Notes: generated by a model from the letters alone, not told the origin. A DNA stretch of 38,355 nt from Acidobacteriota bacterium (GCA_026708285.1 JAPOVF010000376.1:1-38355), one strand, 5' to 3'; counted from the stretch's first letter, positions 23,373 to 32,164 are shown. Made by a program: numbers and translations.

Positions 23373-24664
23373 GGTCCGGGCACCACCACAACGGCCGCCC
23401 GCCGCTCCTGGCCGAGTGCGCGCTCGGCCAGGTAGCGAATCTGCTCCCCGTCGACCTGGACCAGACGATCCGGTTCGTTCCAGGCCAGCTCCGGATCGTC
23501 CAGGAACGTCGCCGCGGCCGACAGCCGGTCGGCGCACAGAGCCAGGTCCTGCTCGCTGTCGCGGTAGTCGAGCAGCAGAATCCGCCGCGCCCGCTCGAGT
23601 TCGGACTCGGTGGGACCCTTCGCGCGGATCGCTTCGATGTGTTCGAGCACCGCCTGCTCGAGGATCTCTGCGTTGCCGAGAGCGTCGGGCTCGCGGCTCT
23701 GACAGGTGGCGACGACGGCGAACGTCGCGCAGAGCTCCGTGGGGAGGATCAGCGCGGAGACCGACTGCGCGATCTGGCGCTCGTAGACCAGGTCGCGGTG
23801 GAGCCTGCTCATCATTCCGGCGGAGAGAATGGTCGCCAGCATCGCGCCCGCGTACCAGTCGTCGCTGCCGTACCCGTCGAGGCACCAGGCGGAGTAGGAG
23901 CGGGGCAGCTCGATCGTGTCCTCGAGCACTTCCCGCGCCGTTCCGCGAGGACCGATCTCGGCGACCCCGTCGACTTGCGGCGCCTGCGGCAGTGATCCGG
24001 GCGGGATGTCCTCGAAGTAGCGCCTGATCTGATCGAGAGCTCGGGGACTGTCGAACTCGCCGGCCAGGGTCAGCACCGCGTTGTTCGGCCGGTACCAGGT
24101 GCGGAAGAACTCGCGGACTCCGTCGAGCGTGGCTGCTTCGAGATCCTCCATGTAGCCGATCACGGGCCACGCGTAGGGGTGGCTCCTGCCGTCGCGCTGG
24201 CGGTACAGCAATTCGCTGAGGCGCTCGATCGCCTGACCGTAGGGTTGGTTGTCGACCCGTTGCAGGCGTTCGTTCATGACCACGGAGAGTTGGTTCTCGA
24301 ATTTCTCCTGGGTCAGGGCCTCGAGCAGAAAGCCGAGACGGTCGGACTCGAGCCACAGGCCGAGTTCGAGGTGATTTGAGGGAAGGGTCTCGTAGTAGTT
24401 CGTGCGGTCGTACCAGGTGGAGCCGTTGGCGACGCCGCCGACGCTCTGGATGTGCTCGAAGTGCCCGTTCTCGGAAACGTGGGCGGAGCCCTGGAACAGC
24501 ATGTGCTCGAACAGATGCGCCAGCCCGGTACGGCCCGTCTCCTCGTTCCGCGAACCGACGTGGTACCAGATGTTCAGCGACGCCAGGGGCAGGCGCCGGT
24601 TCTCGTGGAGCACGACGCGCAGACCGTTCGCGAGCTCGTGCTGCTCCAGGTGGTGTTGGGGCAT
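23369..24664 (-). CDS. M16-family zinc peptidase, catalytic subunit
   Basis: The 431-residue protein begins MPQHHLEQHELANGLRVVLH and has the inverted zinc motif HLFEH at residues 50-54, with the third zinc ligand glutamate at about 132 (VVMNERLQ). This identifies an active M16B (pitrilysin/insulinase type) peptidase. No clear signal peptide is seen, so a cytosolic location is likely. It is followed at once by a homologue without the zinc site, with which it probably forms a dimer. It is divergent from lexA, with 57 bases between starts. Confidence 0.9.
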   Translation of the reverse strand: MPQHHLEQHELANGLRVVLHENRRLPLASLNIWYHVGSRNEETGRTGLAHLFEHMLFQGSAHVSENGHFEHIQSVGGVANGSTWYDRTNYYETLPSNHLELGLWLESDRLGFLLEALTQEKFENQLSVVMNERLQRVDNQPYGQAIERLSELLYRQRDGRSHPYAWPVIGYMEDLEAATLDGVREFFRTWYRPNNAVLTLAGEFDSPRALDQIRRYFEDIPPGSLPQAPQVDGVAEIGPRGTAREVLEDTIELPRSYSAWCLDGYGSDDWYAGAMLATILSAGMMSRLHRDLVYERQIAQSVSALILPTELCATFAVVATCQSREPDALGNAEILEQAVLEHIEAIRAKGPTESELERARRILLLDYRDSEQDLALCADRLSAAATFLDDPELAWNEPDRLVQVDGEQIRYLAERALGQERRAAVVVVPGP

Positions 24665-24684
24665 CGGTCGCGTAGTGTATGCGC

Positions 24685-24713
24685 TTGTTTTACGCTCGGT
24701 TTGCGTCTAGTAT
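24685..24713 (+). promoter_or_regulatory. candidate promoter of lexA
   Basis: TTGTTT (24685-24690) and TAGTAT (24708-24713) are separated by 17 bases and resemble the -35 and -10 boxes of a housekeeping promoter. The predicted start site falls within a few bases of GTG 24722, so the transcript would be nearly leaderless. Judged by eye only. A LexA operator could overlap it, but none was recognised. Confidence 0.35.
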
Positions 24714-24721
24714 CCGAGGTC

Positions 24722-25345
24722 GTGGACGACTTCCTGACAGAGCGGCAGAAGCAGATTCTCGACTTCGTGTGCGACTTCGTGTCCGTGCGGGGCGTGGCGC
24801 CCACCCATCTGGAGATTCGACGCCGGTTCGGCTACCGCTCCTACGGCACCGTCCACAAGCACCTGAAGCTCCTGAGGCAGAAGGGTTACCTTCGGGGCGG
24901 CTGGAATCAGAAGCGCGGGCTCGAGCTGACCGAGAAGACCCTCCGTGCGCGCCGTCCGGCGCCCTTCGCCGTGCCCTTCCACGGCCGGATCGCGGCCGGT
25001 CAGCCGATCGAGGCGGTGGCGGGCGTCGACGACCTCGCCGTGCCGGAGCACCTGTTGGCGGGCGGCGCTGCCGGGCGCCACTACGTTCTCGAGGTGGAAG
25101 GCGACTCGATGGTCGACGACGGCATCTGCGACGGCGACCTGGTCGTGGTCGCCCAGCGCGAGGAGGCCCACTCGGGCGAGATGATCGTGGCCCTGGTCGG
25201 CGACGAGGCAACGCTCAAGCGCTACTACCCCGAGGGCGACACGGTTCGCCTGCAGCCGGCCAACCGGCAGATGGATCCGATCTACGTTCCCGCGGACCAG
25301 TTGCGCATTCAGGGCGTCGTGGTCGGTCTGATGCGCCGCTACTGA
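24722..25345 (+). CDS. lexA: LexA repressor
   Basis: LexA represses DNA-damage genes and cleaves itself when RecA filaments form. The 207-residue protein has an N-terminal winged helix-turn-helix (APTHLEIRRRFGYRSYGTVH) and an S24-type protease domain. The cleavage site is Ala92-Gly93 (RIAAGQP), the catalytic serine is 129 (EGDSM) and the lysine is 166 (ATLKRYY), so it should be self-cleaving. GTG 24722 gives the normal length; GAGG lies only two bases upstream, and a TTG at 24701 is an alternative. It diverges from the M16 peptidase genes and converges on the amidase gene with 28 bases between. Confidence 0.93.
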   Translation: MDDFLTERQKQILDFVCDFVSVRGVAPTHLEIRRRFGYRSYGTVHKHLKLLRQKGYLRGGWNQKRGLELTEKTLRARRPAPFAVPFHGRIAAGQPIEAVAGVDDLAVPEHLLAGGAAGRHYVLEVEGDSMVDDGICDGDLVVVAQREEAHSGEMIVALVGDEATLKRYYPEGDTVRLQPANRQMDPIYVPADQLRIQGVVVGLMRRY

Positions 25346-25373
25346 GGGCAAGTGTGGGTCTGGCGCGCCAGGG

Positions 25374-27149
25374 TCAACTGCCTCCGGCGGTGACGGCGCG
25401 GTGCGCGCCGCCTTGCGGAACGCCGTAGTACGACAGGATCCCGTCGACGATGGCCTCGGCCACCCGTTGCCGGTAGGCGCGCGTCTTCATCAACCGGCGG
25501 TCCTGCTCGTTGGCCAGGTTGCCGACCTCGAGCAGGATCTTGGCCGGCACGCGGTTCCATCGGATCTGTGCCGGCACATAGGCCCCCCGGCGGCGGACGA
25601 TCCGATCCCGGATGGGCACGTTGTGATGAACCGCCAGGTCGAAGTTCCGGAAGCTGGCCAGCATGTGCTCCGCCAGGTCGCGGGACAGTCCCTTGCTGGT
25701 GGTCCGTTCGCTGCGCGTGAAGGACACCCGGGGACCTGCTCTGACTTCACGGCGCGAGGAGTACGGCGCGCCGGTCTTGCCGTAGTTGTTCGTGATGCCC
25801 ACCAGACCCGGGATGTAGACCATCGCTCCGCGCAGCGAGGGGTGCAGCGAGTCGGCGTGGATCGAGATGAAGATTACCTGGCCGGCGTCGGCGCCCGCCT
25901 TCCGCCGTTGCTGGTAGATCCAGTTCGCGAGATACCAGCGGAAGTTCGTCGCCACGGTGCCGTCGTCGATCCGGTACGGAGGACTCGTGAGTACGGCGTG
26001 GCCCCGCGACTTCGGCAGCACGTCCAGGTCGTCGATCCGGAACGTCGAGCCCTCGCGGGTCGTCGGCACGACGGTGGCGGCGGTGCGGCTTTCCAGCACC
26101 TTCTTGGTGCGCAGCATGATGTCGTAAACGTAGTTGCTCTCCCAGATGCCACCGACCGGCGCGCCAGTGTCGCGTCCTCCGTGGCCCGCGTCGAGTACCA
26201 CGGTCACGCCGTCGAGGTCGAGCGCCAGCACCTTGTTCTCGATCCCCCCGCCGGCGGCGCGCTGGGCCTCCCACTCCACGCGGCGCGGATCGTCCGCCGG
26301 CAGGTAGCGTGCGGAGAGCAGGTCGAGCGGGATCTTGACTTCGTAGCCGACGGGCAGGTCCCGGACATTGCCGATGCGGTTGCGTTCCTTGATCTCCTTG
26401 ACCAGCTCGTTCACATCGCCGGCGAACAGGCGGCCGGTGAACCGCATCACGACGCTCGAGTAGAGCGCCTCGCCCGCCTTCAGGCGGTAGCTCGCATACT
26501 CCCCCTGCTCGTCCGATCCGTAGCGGATGAAGGGCGTCGGCTCGGTGGCGGTGCGCACGGCCGCCGTTCTGGGCGGCGGTGCCGGCAGCATGGCCGCGAA
26601 GGGTTCGATGAGAAGGCGGCGCGGGACGAGGATCATCTGTCCGGGCCGGATGACGTTGCTGGTCAGGCTGTTCGCCTGCCTCAGGATGCGGTGGTTCTCG
26701 CCGTCGCCGGTGAACCACTCGGCGATGATCCACAGGCTCTCCGCCTTGCGGCCGCGCGCGGAGGACGCGACCCGGTGCCTCCAGCCGTCGGTGGTGGCCT
26801 GGTCCTTCGGCAGCAGGGCGCGAATCGAGGCCTCCTGGCTGCTCCTGGGGAGCAGATCGAAGGGAACCTTGTAGCGGATTCCGCGCTTCAGGCGCCGCAC
26901 GCCGCCGTTGGCCCGGCTGAGCGCGGACGAGTGTCTCGAGTCCCCGCAGAGGCGCTTGGCGAAAGCGAGCAGGCCTTCGTTTACGCGCGGCTTTGCCTCG
27001 ATGTGGATCGTGCCGCTCCCGGTCATCACGGCGACCGGTGTCGGCGAGCCAATCTCCGGCACGGCGACCCGCTTCGTTGCCGCTTGCGTTGCTGCCGGCA
27101 GCAGAACGGCCACAGCGGCGGCGCAGGCGATGGCGCCCTTGCCCCTCAT
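25374..27149 (-). CDS. N-acetylmuramoyl-L-alanine amidase (Amidase_3) with LysM-like part
   Basis: This periplasmic enzyme cleaves the amide bond between MurNAc and the stem peptide. The 591-residue precursor has a signal peptide (MRGKGAIACAAAVAVLLPAA, likely cleaved after TQA) and a LysM-like region at about 138-178 (LWIIAEWFTGDGENHRILRQ, PGQMILVP). The zinc amidase domain starts at about 315 with VLDAGHGGRDTG (His323), Glu337, ISIHADS (His431) and the catalytic LLEVGNLAN (Glu541). The ATG at 27149 is chosen because the signal peptide starts there and it overlaps the gatA stop (ATGA). It is the last gene of the greA-gatC-gatA group. Confidence 0.9.
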   Translation of the reverse strand: MRGKGAIACAAAVAVLLPAATQAATKRVAVPEIGSPTPVAVMTGSGTIHIEAKPRVNEGLLAFAKRLCGDSRHSSALSRANGGVRRLKRGIRYKVPFDLLPRSSQEASIRALLPKDQATTDGWRHRVASSARGRKAESLWIIAEWFTGDGENHRILRQANSLTSNVIRPGQMILVPRRLLIEPFAAMLPAPPPRTAAVRTATEPTPFIRYGSDEQGEYASYRLKAGEALYSSVVMRFTGRLFAGDVNELVKEIKERNRIGNVRDLPVGYEVKIPLDLLSARYLPADDPRRVEWEAQRAAGGGIENKVLALDLDGVTVVLDAGHGGRDTGAPVGGIWESNYVYDIMLRTKKVLESRTAATVVPTTREGSTFRIDDLDVLPKSRGHAVLTSPPYRIDDGTVATNFRWYLANWIYQQRRKAGADAGQVIFISIHADSLHPSLRGAMVYIPGLVGITNNYGKTGAPYSSRREVRAGPRVSFTRSERTTSKGLSRDLAEHMLASFRNFDLAVHHNVPIRDRIVRRRGAYVPAQIRWNRVPAKILLEVGNLANEQDRRLMKTRAYRQRVAEAIVDGILSYYGVPQGGAHRAVTAGGS

Positions 27150-28606
27150 CGAATCGCCTCCGGGCTGCATTCGAAACCGATTGCGAGTTCGACCGCTCTT
27201 GCCGCCCGCAGGGCCATGGCGTCGGCGAACGGTGGGGCCAGGATCTGGAGACCCAGGGGAAGCCCGCGGCTGTCCAGGCCGCACGGTACGGACACGCCAG
27301 GAATCCCGACCAGGCTGGGTGGTGTCGTGAACACGTCCGACAGGTACATGGAGAGCGGATCGTCGACCCGTTCACCGCGGGCGAAGGCGCCGGAAGGACA
27401 CGTTGGAGTTACCAGGAGATCGACGGCATCGAAGGCGCTGGCGAACTGTTGGCGCATGGCTTCGGCAATGTGCGCGGCACGGCCGTAGTAGGCGTCGTAG
27501 TAGCCGGAGGACAGCGCGAAGGTGCCGAGGATGATCCGGCGCTTGACCTCGCTGCCGAAGCCCTCGCTACGGCTGTCGGTGTACATCCTCTGGAGTGAAC
27601 GGGCGCCGGTGGCGCGATGTCCGTACCGGCTGCCGTCAAAACGGGCGAGGTTTGCGCTCGCTTCGCTGTTCGCGAGCACGTAGTAGGTGGCGACCGCGGC
27701 CTCGATCAGTGGAACACTCACCTCGATCAGCTCGGCGCCCGCCGCCTCGAGGGCACGGAGGGCCCACCCATAGCCCTCTGCCGCGTCCTCGTCGAGCGCA
27801 GAGGTTCTGACTTCGCGAATCGTGCCGACCTTCAGGCCTTCGATGCCGTCTTCGATCGACTCGAGGTAGTTCTCGACCGGCAGGTCGCTGCAGGTCGAAT
27901 CGCGGGCGTCGGGGCCGGCGATCGAGCCGAGCGCCAGTGCGGCGTCGCGGACGGTTCGGGTGAGCGGTCCGATCTGGTCGAGCGACGAGGCGAAGGCGAC
28001 CAGGCCGTAACGGGAAACGCGGCCGTAAGTCGGCTTGACGCCGACGACGCCGCAGAAGGCGGCCGGCTGCCGGATCGAGCCACCGGTATCGGAACCCAGG
28101 GCCAGCGGCACCTCGGCGGCCGCGACCGCCGCGGCCGAGCCGCCGCTCGAACCCCCGGGCGCCATGTCGAGATTCCACGGATTACGGGTGACGGCCAGCG
28201 CCGAGTTCTCGCAGGAGGAACCCATCGCGAACTCGTCCATGTTCACGCGGCCGACCGGTACCGCGTCAGCTGCCAGCAGGCGTTCGACTGCCCCGGCCGT
28301 ATAGGGGGCGCGGTAGCCGGACAGGATCTTCGAGCCGCAGTTCAGTTCGTGTCCTGCCAGGGACAGGTTGTCCTTGAGCGCCGTAGGTACGCCGGCCAAG
28401 GGACCCAGGGTTTCGCCGGAATCCCTGCGTCGATCGATCTCGGATGCGCGCTCGATCCCTTCGTCCCGCCAGAGTTCGAGGAAGGCTCCGACCGAAGCGT
28501 CGACTTCCTCGATGCGGGTGAACGCCTGCGCCACGGTGTCGACTGCGGTTCGTTCGCCCGAACGAACGGCGGCCGCGAGTGCTTCAACAGCCACGGTTGC
28601 CCTCAC
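27146..28606 (-). CDS. gatA: Asp-tRNA(Asn)/Glu-tRNA(Gln) amidotransferase subunit A
   Basis: GatA is the glutaminase subunit of GatCAB. It makes ammonia for conversion of mischarged Glu-tRNA(Gln) or Asp-tRNA(Asn). The 486-residue product has the amidase-signature triad region: LKDNLSLAG with the lysine, GGSSGGSAAAVAAA, and GSDTGGSIRQPAAFCGVVG with the nucleophilic serine. SRYGLVAFASSLDQIGPLTR is also diagnostic. It starts at a GTG overlapping the gatC stop and ends overlapping the amidase start. gatB is not in the window and must lie elsewhere. Confidence 0.96.
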   Translation of the reverse strand: MRATVAVEALAAAVRSGERTAVDTVAQAFTRIEEVDASVGAFLELWRDEGIERASEIDRRRDSGETLGPLAGVPTALKDNLSLAGHELNCGSKILSGYRAPYTAGAVERLLAADAVPVGRVNMDEFAMGSSCENSALAVTRNPWNLDMAPGGSSGGSAAAVAAAEVPLALGSDTGGSIRQPAAFCGVVGVKPTYGRVSRYGLVAFASSLDQIGPLTRTVRDAALALGSIAGPDARDSTCSDLPVENYLESIEDGIEGLKVGTIREVRTSALDEDAAEGYGWALRALEAAGAELIEVSVPLIEAAVATYYVLANSEASANLARFDGSRYGHRATGARSLQRMYTDSRSEGFGSEVKRRIILGTFALSSGYYDAYYGRAAHIAEAMRQQFASAFDAVDLLVTPTCPSGAFARGERVDDPLSMYLSDVFTTPPSLVGIPGVSVPCGLDSRGLPLGLQILAPPFADAMALRAARAVELAIGFECSPEAIR

Positions 28607-28908
28607 TCCGCGCCGCCCGGCGTCGCCTTGACCTGGGGCACGAGAAGGAAACGGTCGAGAGATGCCGGTGCGTTGTCGAGGAAATCGTCGAGGAGCGGAC
28701 GGCCTCGAACCGGCACATCGTTGGCCGCCACCTCCCGTTCCGGTTCGGCTCCACCCGATAGCGCGACCCCCGCGTCGAAGGCGCGGAGCTGGTCGATGTA
28801 GTCGACGATCTCCGAAAGCTGGGACGCGAACGTCGCTTCCTCACCGGCCGAGAGCCGCAGTCTCGCCAGTTCGGCAATCCGCCGAACCTCCTCGACATCC
28901 AGAGACAC
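28603..28908 (-). CDS. gatC: Asp-tRNA(Asn)/Glu-tRNA(Gln) amidotransferase subunit C
   Basis: GatC is the small stabilising subunit of GatCAB. The 101-residue product shows DVEEVRRIAELARLRLSAGE, then FASQLSEIVDYIDQLRAFD, and ends with an RFLLVPQV segment, the usual GatC layout. It starts at GTG 28908, 51 bases after the greA-like stop, and overlaps gatA by four bases. Confidence 0.94.
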   Translation of the reverse strand: MSLDVEEVRRIAELARLRLSAGEEATFASQLSEIVDYIDQLRAFDAGVALSGGAEPEREVAANDVPVRGRPLLDDFLDNAPASLDRFLLVPQVKATPGGAE

Positions 28909-28938
28909 TTCGCTATAAGTCTAGCAGTGCCCGCATTT

Positions 28939-28971
28939 GCGCACCCGTGGCGAAGCGCGCTACGGGTGCGC
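28939..28971 (-). terminator. hairpin overlapping the end of the greA-like gene
   Basis: Perfect ten-base arms, GCGCACCCGT (28939-28948) and ACGGGTGCGC (28962-28971), flank a 13-base loop. The structure covers the last codons and the stop of the greA-like gene. No T run follows on the - strand, so it may attenuate rather than end transcription into gatC. Confidence 0.4.
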
Positions 28972-31035
28972 CAGACTGCCGGCTTCCAGGTTCTCGATGG
29001 CCTGCAGGGTGAAGGTCTCGCCGTCCATCTCGACCTCGGCACCCGGCTCGGAGCCGAGCAGCCGGACGGCGAGGTCGGACTCGTACGAGATGATCCCGCG
29101 CTCGGGTGCGCTTTCCCATGGGCCGAGGATGGCCAGACGGCGTTGTTCGCCGCTCTTCGACTGGAAGATCGCGCGGTTGCCGATCCGGAGCTTGTCGCAA
29201 GCCGCGCTGGCGAGGTCGATCGGCGTCGAACGCTGCAGGTCCTGCTGCAGTTCGGTGGCCAGCGAAGTCAGGTACTCGTGGCGCTGGCGCGCGGACTTGT
29301 ACTCGAAGTTCTCGCGCAGGTCGCCAAGGGCGCGTGCTTCCTCGATCGCCCTGCGATTGGCCGGCAACTCCTCCTCGACGAGCTCACGCAGTCTGTCCCG
29401 CTTCGCTGCGATCGAAGCTGGCAAGGCGTAGAGATCGTCCTCAGCGGCGTCCTGGTCGGCCAGAAGATCGGGGAACTTCAAGTGGAGGGCCGCCAGCAGA
29501 GGTTCGCGCCGGTAGTCCTCGAGCGCGGCGTGACGGATCGAAACCTCGGCCTGGCGGGCCTCTTCGAGGGTCAGTTCGGGCAACAGCTTCGGCACGGTGC
29601 CACCCGAGTCGAAGAGGGCCTTCAGGCGGGGCCTGAAGGGGGCGAAGGCGTCTTGTCGGAGCGCCTGGATCAGGAGATTGAGCAGGCGGTTCTGCCGCCC
29701 TGCCCGAAGTGCCGGCTCGGCCGCGGCCTGCTCCGCGAGCCAGGTGAAGGCCGCCGGTGTGCGATGCGGCTGCACGCCCGCGCGAGCGGCGCAGCGACGC
29801 AGCAGTTCCTCGTCGACGATGTCGGCGATCGTACCGATCGCCTTCGTGTCGGTCTCCAGGAGAAAGCGCTTCTCGAGCACCTCGCGCCAGTCGCTGCGAC
29901 TCGCGGGCAGGAGGAGGTATGCCTGCTCCCGTGGACCGCGCTGCTCGATCGACGAGAAGAAGGCCAGCGGATCCTCGAGATCGGCCAGGAGTTCCTCGGC
30001 CGGCCACGAGGGCTCGGCGCCGAAGCGCTCCAGTGCGCATCGAATCTCGAATGCGAGCGCGGGCTGGCGGCTTGCAAGCCGCTGGCTCAACTCGTCCAGT
30101 GCGGCTGCCATTCGATCCCGCAGGTCCTGGGACTGGTTCGCGGCACGCCTTAGAAGCGCGATCTTCGCCGGGTTTGGAGCCTGGTCGAATTCCTGCCAGA
30201 GGGAACTCTCGGCGTCCGACGCCGCGACCCAGCGATAGGTCTGCCGGGATCCGCCCGACGATAGTACCTGCGCCTGCTTCCGGGCGCTGGTCCACCAGCT
30301 CGACCAACGTCGTTCGGGGATGATGCCGACCACGACGGACCGCACCTCAGCCCCGGTCAGCGGGCGGTCGTAGCTCTTGAGCGTCAACTCGAGCAGCTCC
30401 GGCGGCTTCATCTTTGCCAGTTGCTCCCATTCTTCGAGCTTCCGGCGCAGCACATGCTCCGGGGGCAGCAGGGAGAGCATCTTGCCGGCGGCCCGGAAAC
30501 CGACCGCGACTCCCTTCACCGTCTCGAGGTCGACCTTGAACGTCTGGAGCGGCATGTTGACCTGGGAGATGCGGCCGACTCCGCGGCCGGCCATCTCGAC
30601 GATGTCGCCGCACTGGAATGCCATCAGGTTGCGGAGCCGGTCCACCTTGTCCCAGAGCTTGACCGTCTCCTGCCGTCCCCTGTCCAGGCCCAGTTCGCGC
30701 AGTAGCTCGCCGAGGTCCGACTCGCGGTCGCGGTAGAGCTCGTGCAGGGTGTCGAGAACGGTCTCGTAGATCTGGCCGCTTCGCAGGTATCTGCTGCCGG
30801 CGCCGCGGATGAGATCGAGGCGTTCCGCCCACAGACGGCGCTCCTGCAGTTCGTCGTCGAGCAGTTCGAGCAGGGTGCCTACACGCTCGGCTTCACCCAG
30901 TCGAACCAGCCCTCTGGTGATGGCCAGGAATGTATCGACCGCGATCTCTCCCTCGACCGCGGCCAGCCACTCTGCCTCAACTGCGTCGATGTCACCGCTG
31001 GCGAGGCTGTCTTGTATGCGTGGCGGGATCCTCAT
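28960..31035 (-). CDS. GreA-type transcript cleavage factor with long N-terminal extension
   Basis: The C-terminal 150 residues of this 691-residue protein form a GreA factor. The coiled coil (about 535-600) has RALGDLRENFEYKSARQRHE at the tip with the acidic DL-EN residues needed to stimulate RNA polymerase cleavage. The FKBP-like domain (about 610-691) contains IISYESDLAVRLLGSEPGAE. The first 530 residues are helical and mostly unrecognised. Residues about 140-200 (FQCGDIVEMAGRGVGRISQV) look like a small beta-barrel, possibly polymerase- or nucleic-acid-binding. Normal GreA is about 160 residues; very long GreA proteins are known from spirochaetes and some other phyla. It likely leads a transcription unit with gatC, gatA and the amidase. 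Confidence 0.85.
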   Translation of the reverse strand: MRIPPRIQDSLASGDIDAVEAEWLAAVEGEIAVDTFLAITRGLVRLGEAERVGTLLELLDDELQERRLWAERLDLIRGAGSRYLRSGQIYETVLDTLHELYRDRESDLGELLRELGLDRGRQETVKLWDKVDRLRNLMAFQCGDIVEMAGRGVGRISQVNMPLQTFKVDLETVKGVAVGFRAAGKMLSLLPPEHVLRRKLEEWEQLAKMKPPELLELTLKSYDRPLTGAEVRSVVVGIIPERRWSSWWTSARKQAQVLSSGGSRQTYRWVAASDAESSLWQEFDQAPNPAKIALLRRAANQSQDLRDRMAAALDELSQRLASRQPALAFEIRCALERFGAEPSWPAEELLADLEDPLAFFSSIEQRGPREQAYLLLPASRSDWREVLEKRFLLETDTKAIGTIADIVDEELLRRCAARAGVQPHRTPAAFTWLAEQAAAEPALRAGRQNRLLNLLIQALRQDAFAPFRPRLKALFDSGGTVPKLLPELTLEEARQAEVSIRHAALEDYRREPLLAALHLKFPDLLADQDAAEDDLYALPASIAAKRDRLRELVEEELPANRRAIEEARALGDLRENFEYKSARQRHEYLTSLATELQQDLQRSTPIDLASAACDKLRIGNRAIFQSKSGEQRRLAILGPWESAPERGIISYESDLAVRLLGSEPGAEVEMDGETFTLQAIENLEAGSLAHP

Positions 31036-31204
31036 GCGGCGGCGGGCGCGCCCGGTCGGGGTCGCGGCTGAGCCGGGGGGCGCGTGTGCGGGCCGATCAT
31101 CGTATCAGCCCGAGATCGTGTTGGGGACCGCCTCGAAGCGCGTTAAGACTAGAATATGCCCAGCCGAAGTGGGTGACGTGGGTCCTGAGAAACCCGATGG
31201 AGAG

Positions 31205-31951
31205 ATGACCGAAGAGCGTCAGGTCGTACCGTCTCCGGGCGAGGGGGAGTCGTTCGGCTCCTGGCTACGCAGCCAGCGCGAAGTTCGCCAGGTCGAGCTG
31301 GAGACGATCACGCAGTCGAGCAAGATCAACATCCGGTATCTGGAGGCGCTCGAGCGCGATCGGTTCGACCTGCTGCCGGCGACCATCTTCGTCAGGGGTT
31401 TCCTCCGCGAGTACGCGCGGATCGTCGGTCTCGATCCGGACGAAGTGCTCAACTTCTATCTCGCCGCTTCGGCCCGAGATGACCTCGAGGGTGGAATCGA
31501 AGACCTGTCGAGGCGTCCCGCGGCATGGCCGATCGGACGGACGGTTGCGGTTGGAGTGGTCGTCGTGGCGATCCTCCTGTTCCTCGTGTGGCGCCTCTTC
31601 GCCAGTGGGAGTCCCGACGCGGCCGAGGACATGGAGACGATGGCACCGCCGATTGTCGAGGAAGCGCCGGCGCCGCCGCCGCCTGAACCGCTGCCGGAGC
31701 AGGCGCTGCGGGTCACGCTGGAGTTCCGGGCGACGAGCTGGGTTGACGTCCACAGCGACGGCGAGCGTACGGTCAGCGAACTGAGGGTTCAGGGCGAGTC
31801 CCTCACTGTTGCCGCGGACGAGGAGATCCGGCTCAGGCTCCGGAACGTCGGCGCGGCGACGATCGAAGTGAATGGCGAACCGTTCGAGCACGCGGCGGGC
31901 GACGACGAGGAGATCGTGATTTCGGCTCCCGGCACCGCCGGCGCGGCTTGA
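31205..31951 (+). CDS. RodZ-like helix-turn-helix membrane protein
   Basis: The 248-residue protein has an N-terminal Xre-like domain (SFGSWLRSQREVRQVELETI, then YLEALERDRFDLLPATIFVR and GFLREYARIVGLDPDEVL), one transmembrane helix (about 118-138, VAVGVVVVAILLFLVWRLFA), a proline-rich linker and a C-terminal beta domain (LEFRATSWVDVHSDGER) of the DUF4115 type. This is the RodZ layout; RodZ links MreB to the cell-wall machinery. ATG 31205 has GGAG close upstream; in-frame GTGs at 31169 and 31178 would extend it slightly. It diverges from the greA-like gene. Confidence 0.85.
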   Translation: MTEERQVVPSPGEGESFGSWLRSQREVRQVELETITQSSKINIRYLEALERDRFDLLPATIFVRGFLREYARIVGLDPDEVLNFYLAASARDDLEGGIEDLSRRPAAWPIGRTVAVGVVVVAILLFLVWRLFASGSPDAAEDMETMAPPIVEEAPAPPPPEPLPEQALRVTLEFRATSWVDVHSDGERTVSELRVQGESLTVAADEEIRLRLRNVGAATIEVNGEPFEHAAGDDEEIVISAPGTAGAA

Positions 31952-32087
31952 CGCAGGCGCCGCAGGCGAAGGCTGGACTTCCTGACTGGGTGGCCGTATT
32001 CTGCGGCGTGCCATCCGTGCGCCCGATGACGGACGCGCGGACTGGTTCGCGAACGGCGCGGACCGCGCCATTCGGGTACCGGTGCTG

Positions 32088-32164
32088 CGGGGCGTAGCTC
32101 AGCCTGGTAGAGCGCACGGTTCGGGACCGTGAGGCCGGAGGTTCAAATCCTCTCGCCCCGACCA
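32088..32164 (+). tRNA. tRNA-Pro (anticodon CGG)
   Basis: A full 77-base cloverleaf can be folded by hand: acceptor CGGGGCG with CGCCCCG, D stem GCTC/GAGC, anticodon stem CACGG/CCGTG with loop TTCGGGA, and T arm GGAGG-TTCAAAT-CCTCT. The CCA end is encoded. The anticodon is CGG, with G37 as usual in proline tRNAs and the C1-G72 pair typical of bacterial tRNA-Pro. It reads the codon CCG, frequent in this GC-rich genome. Confidence 0.95.

Noticed and set aside
22089-23435. 448-codon open frame on the + strand opposite the M16 homologue
   Set aside because: Antisense shadow of an M16 peptidase gene with no motif of its own.
25401-27488. 695-codon open frame on the + strand opposite the amidase
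   Set aside because: Antisense shadow; the opposite strand has signal peptide, LysM-like part and complete Amidase_3 active site.
31121-31155. Promoter for the RodZ-like gene (TTGGGG ... TAGAAT)
   Set aside because: The spacing between the two boxes is 23 bases, too long for a standard promoter.
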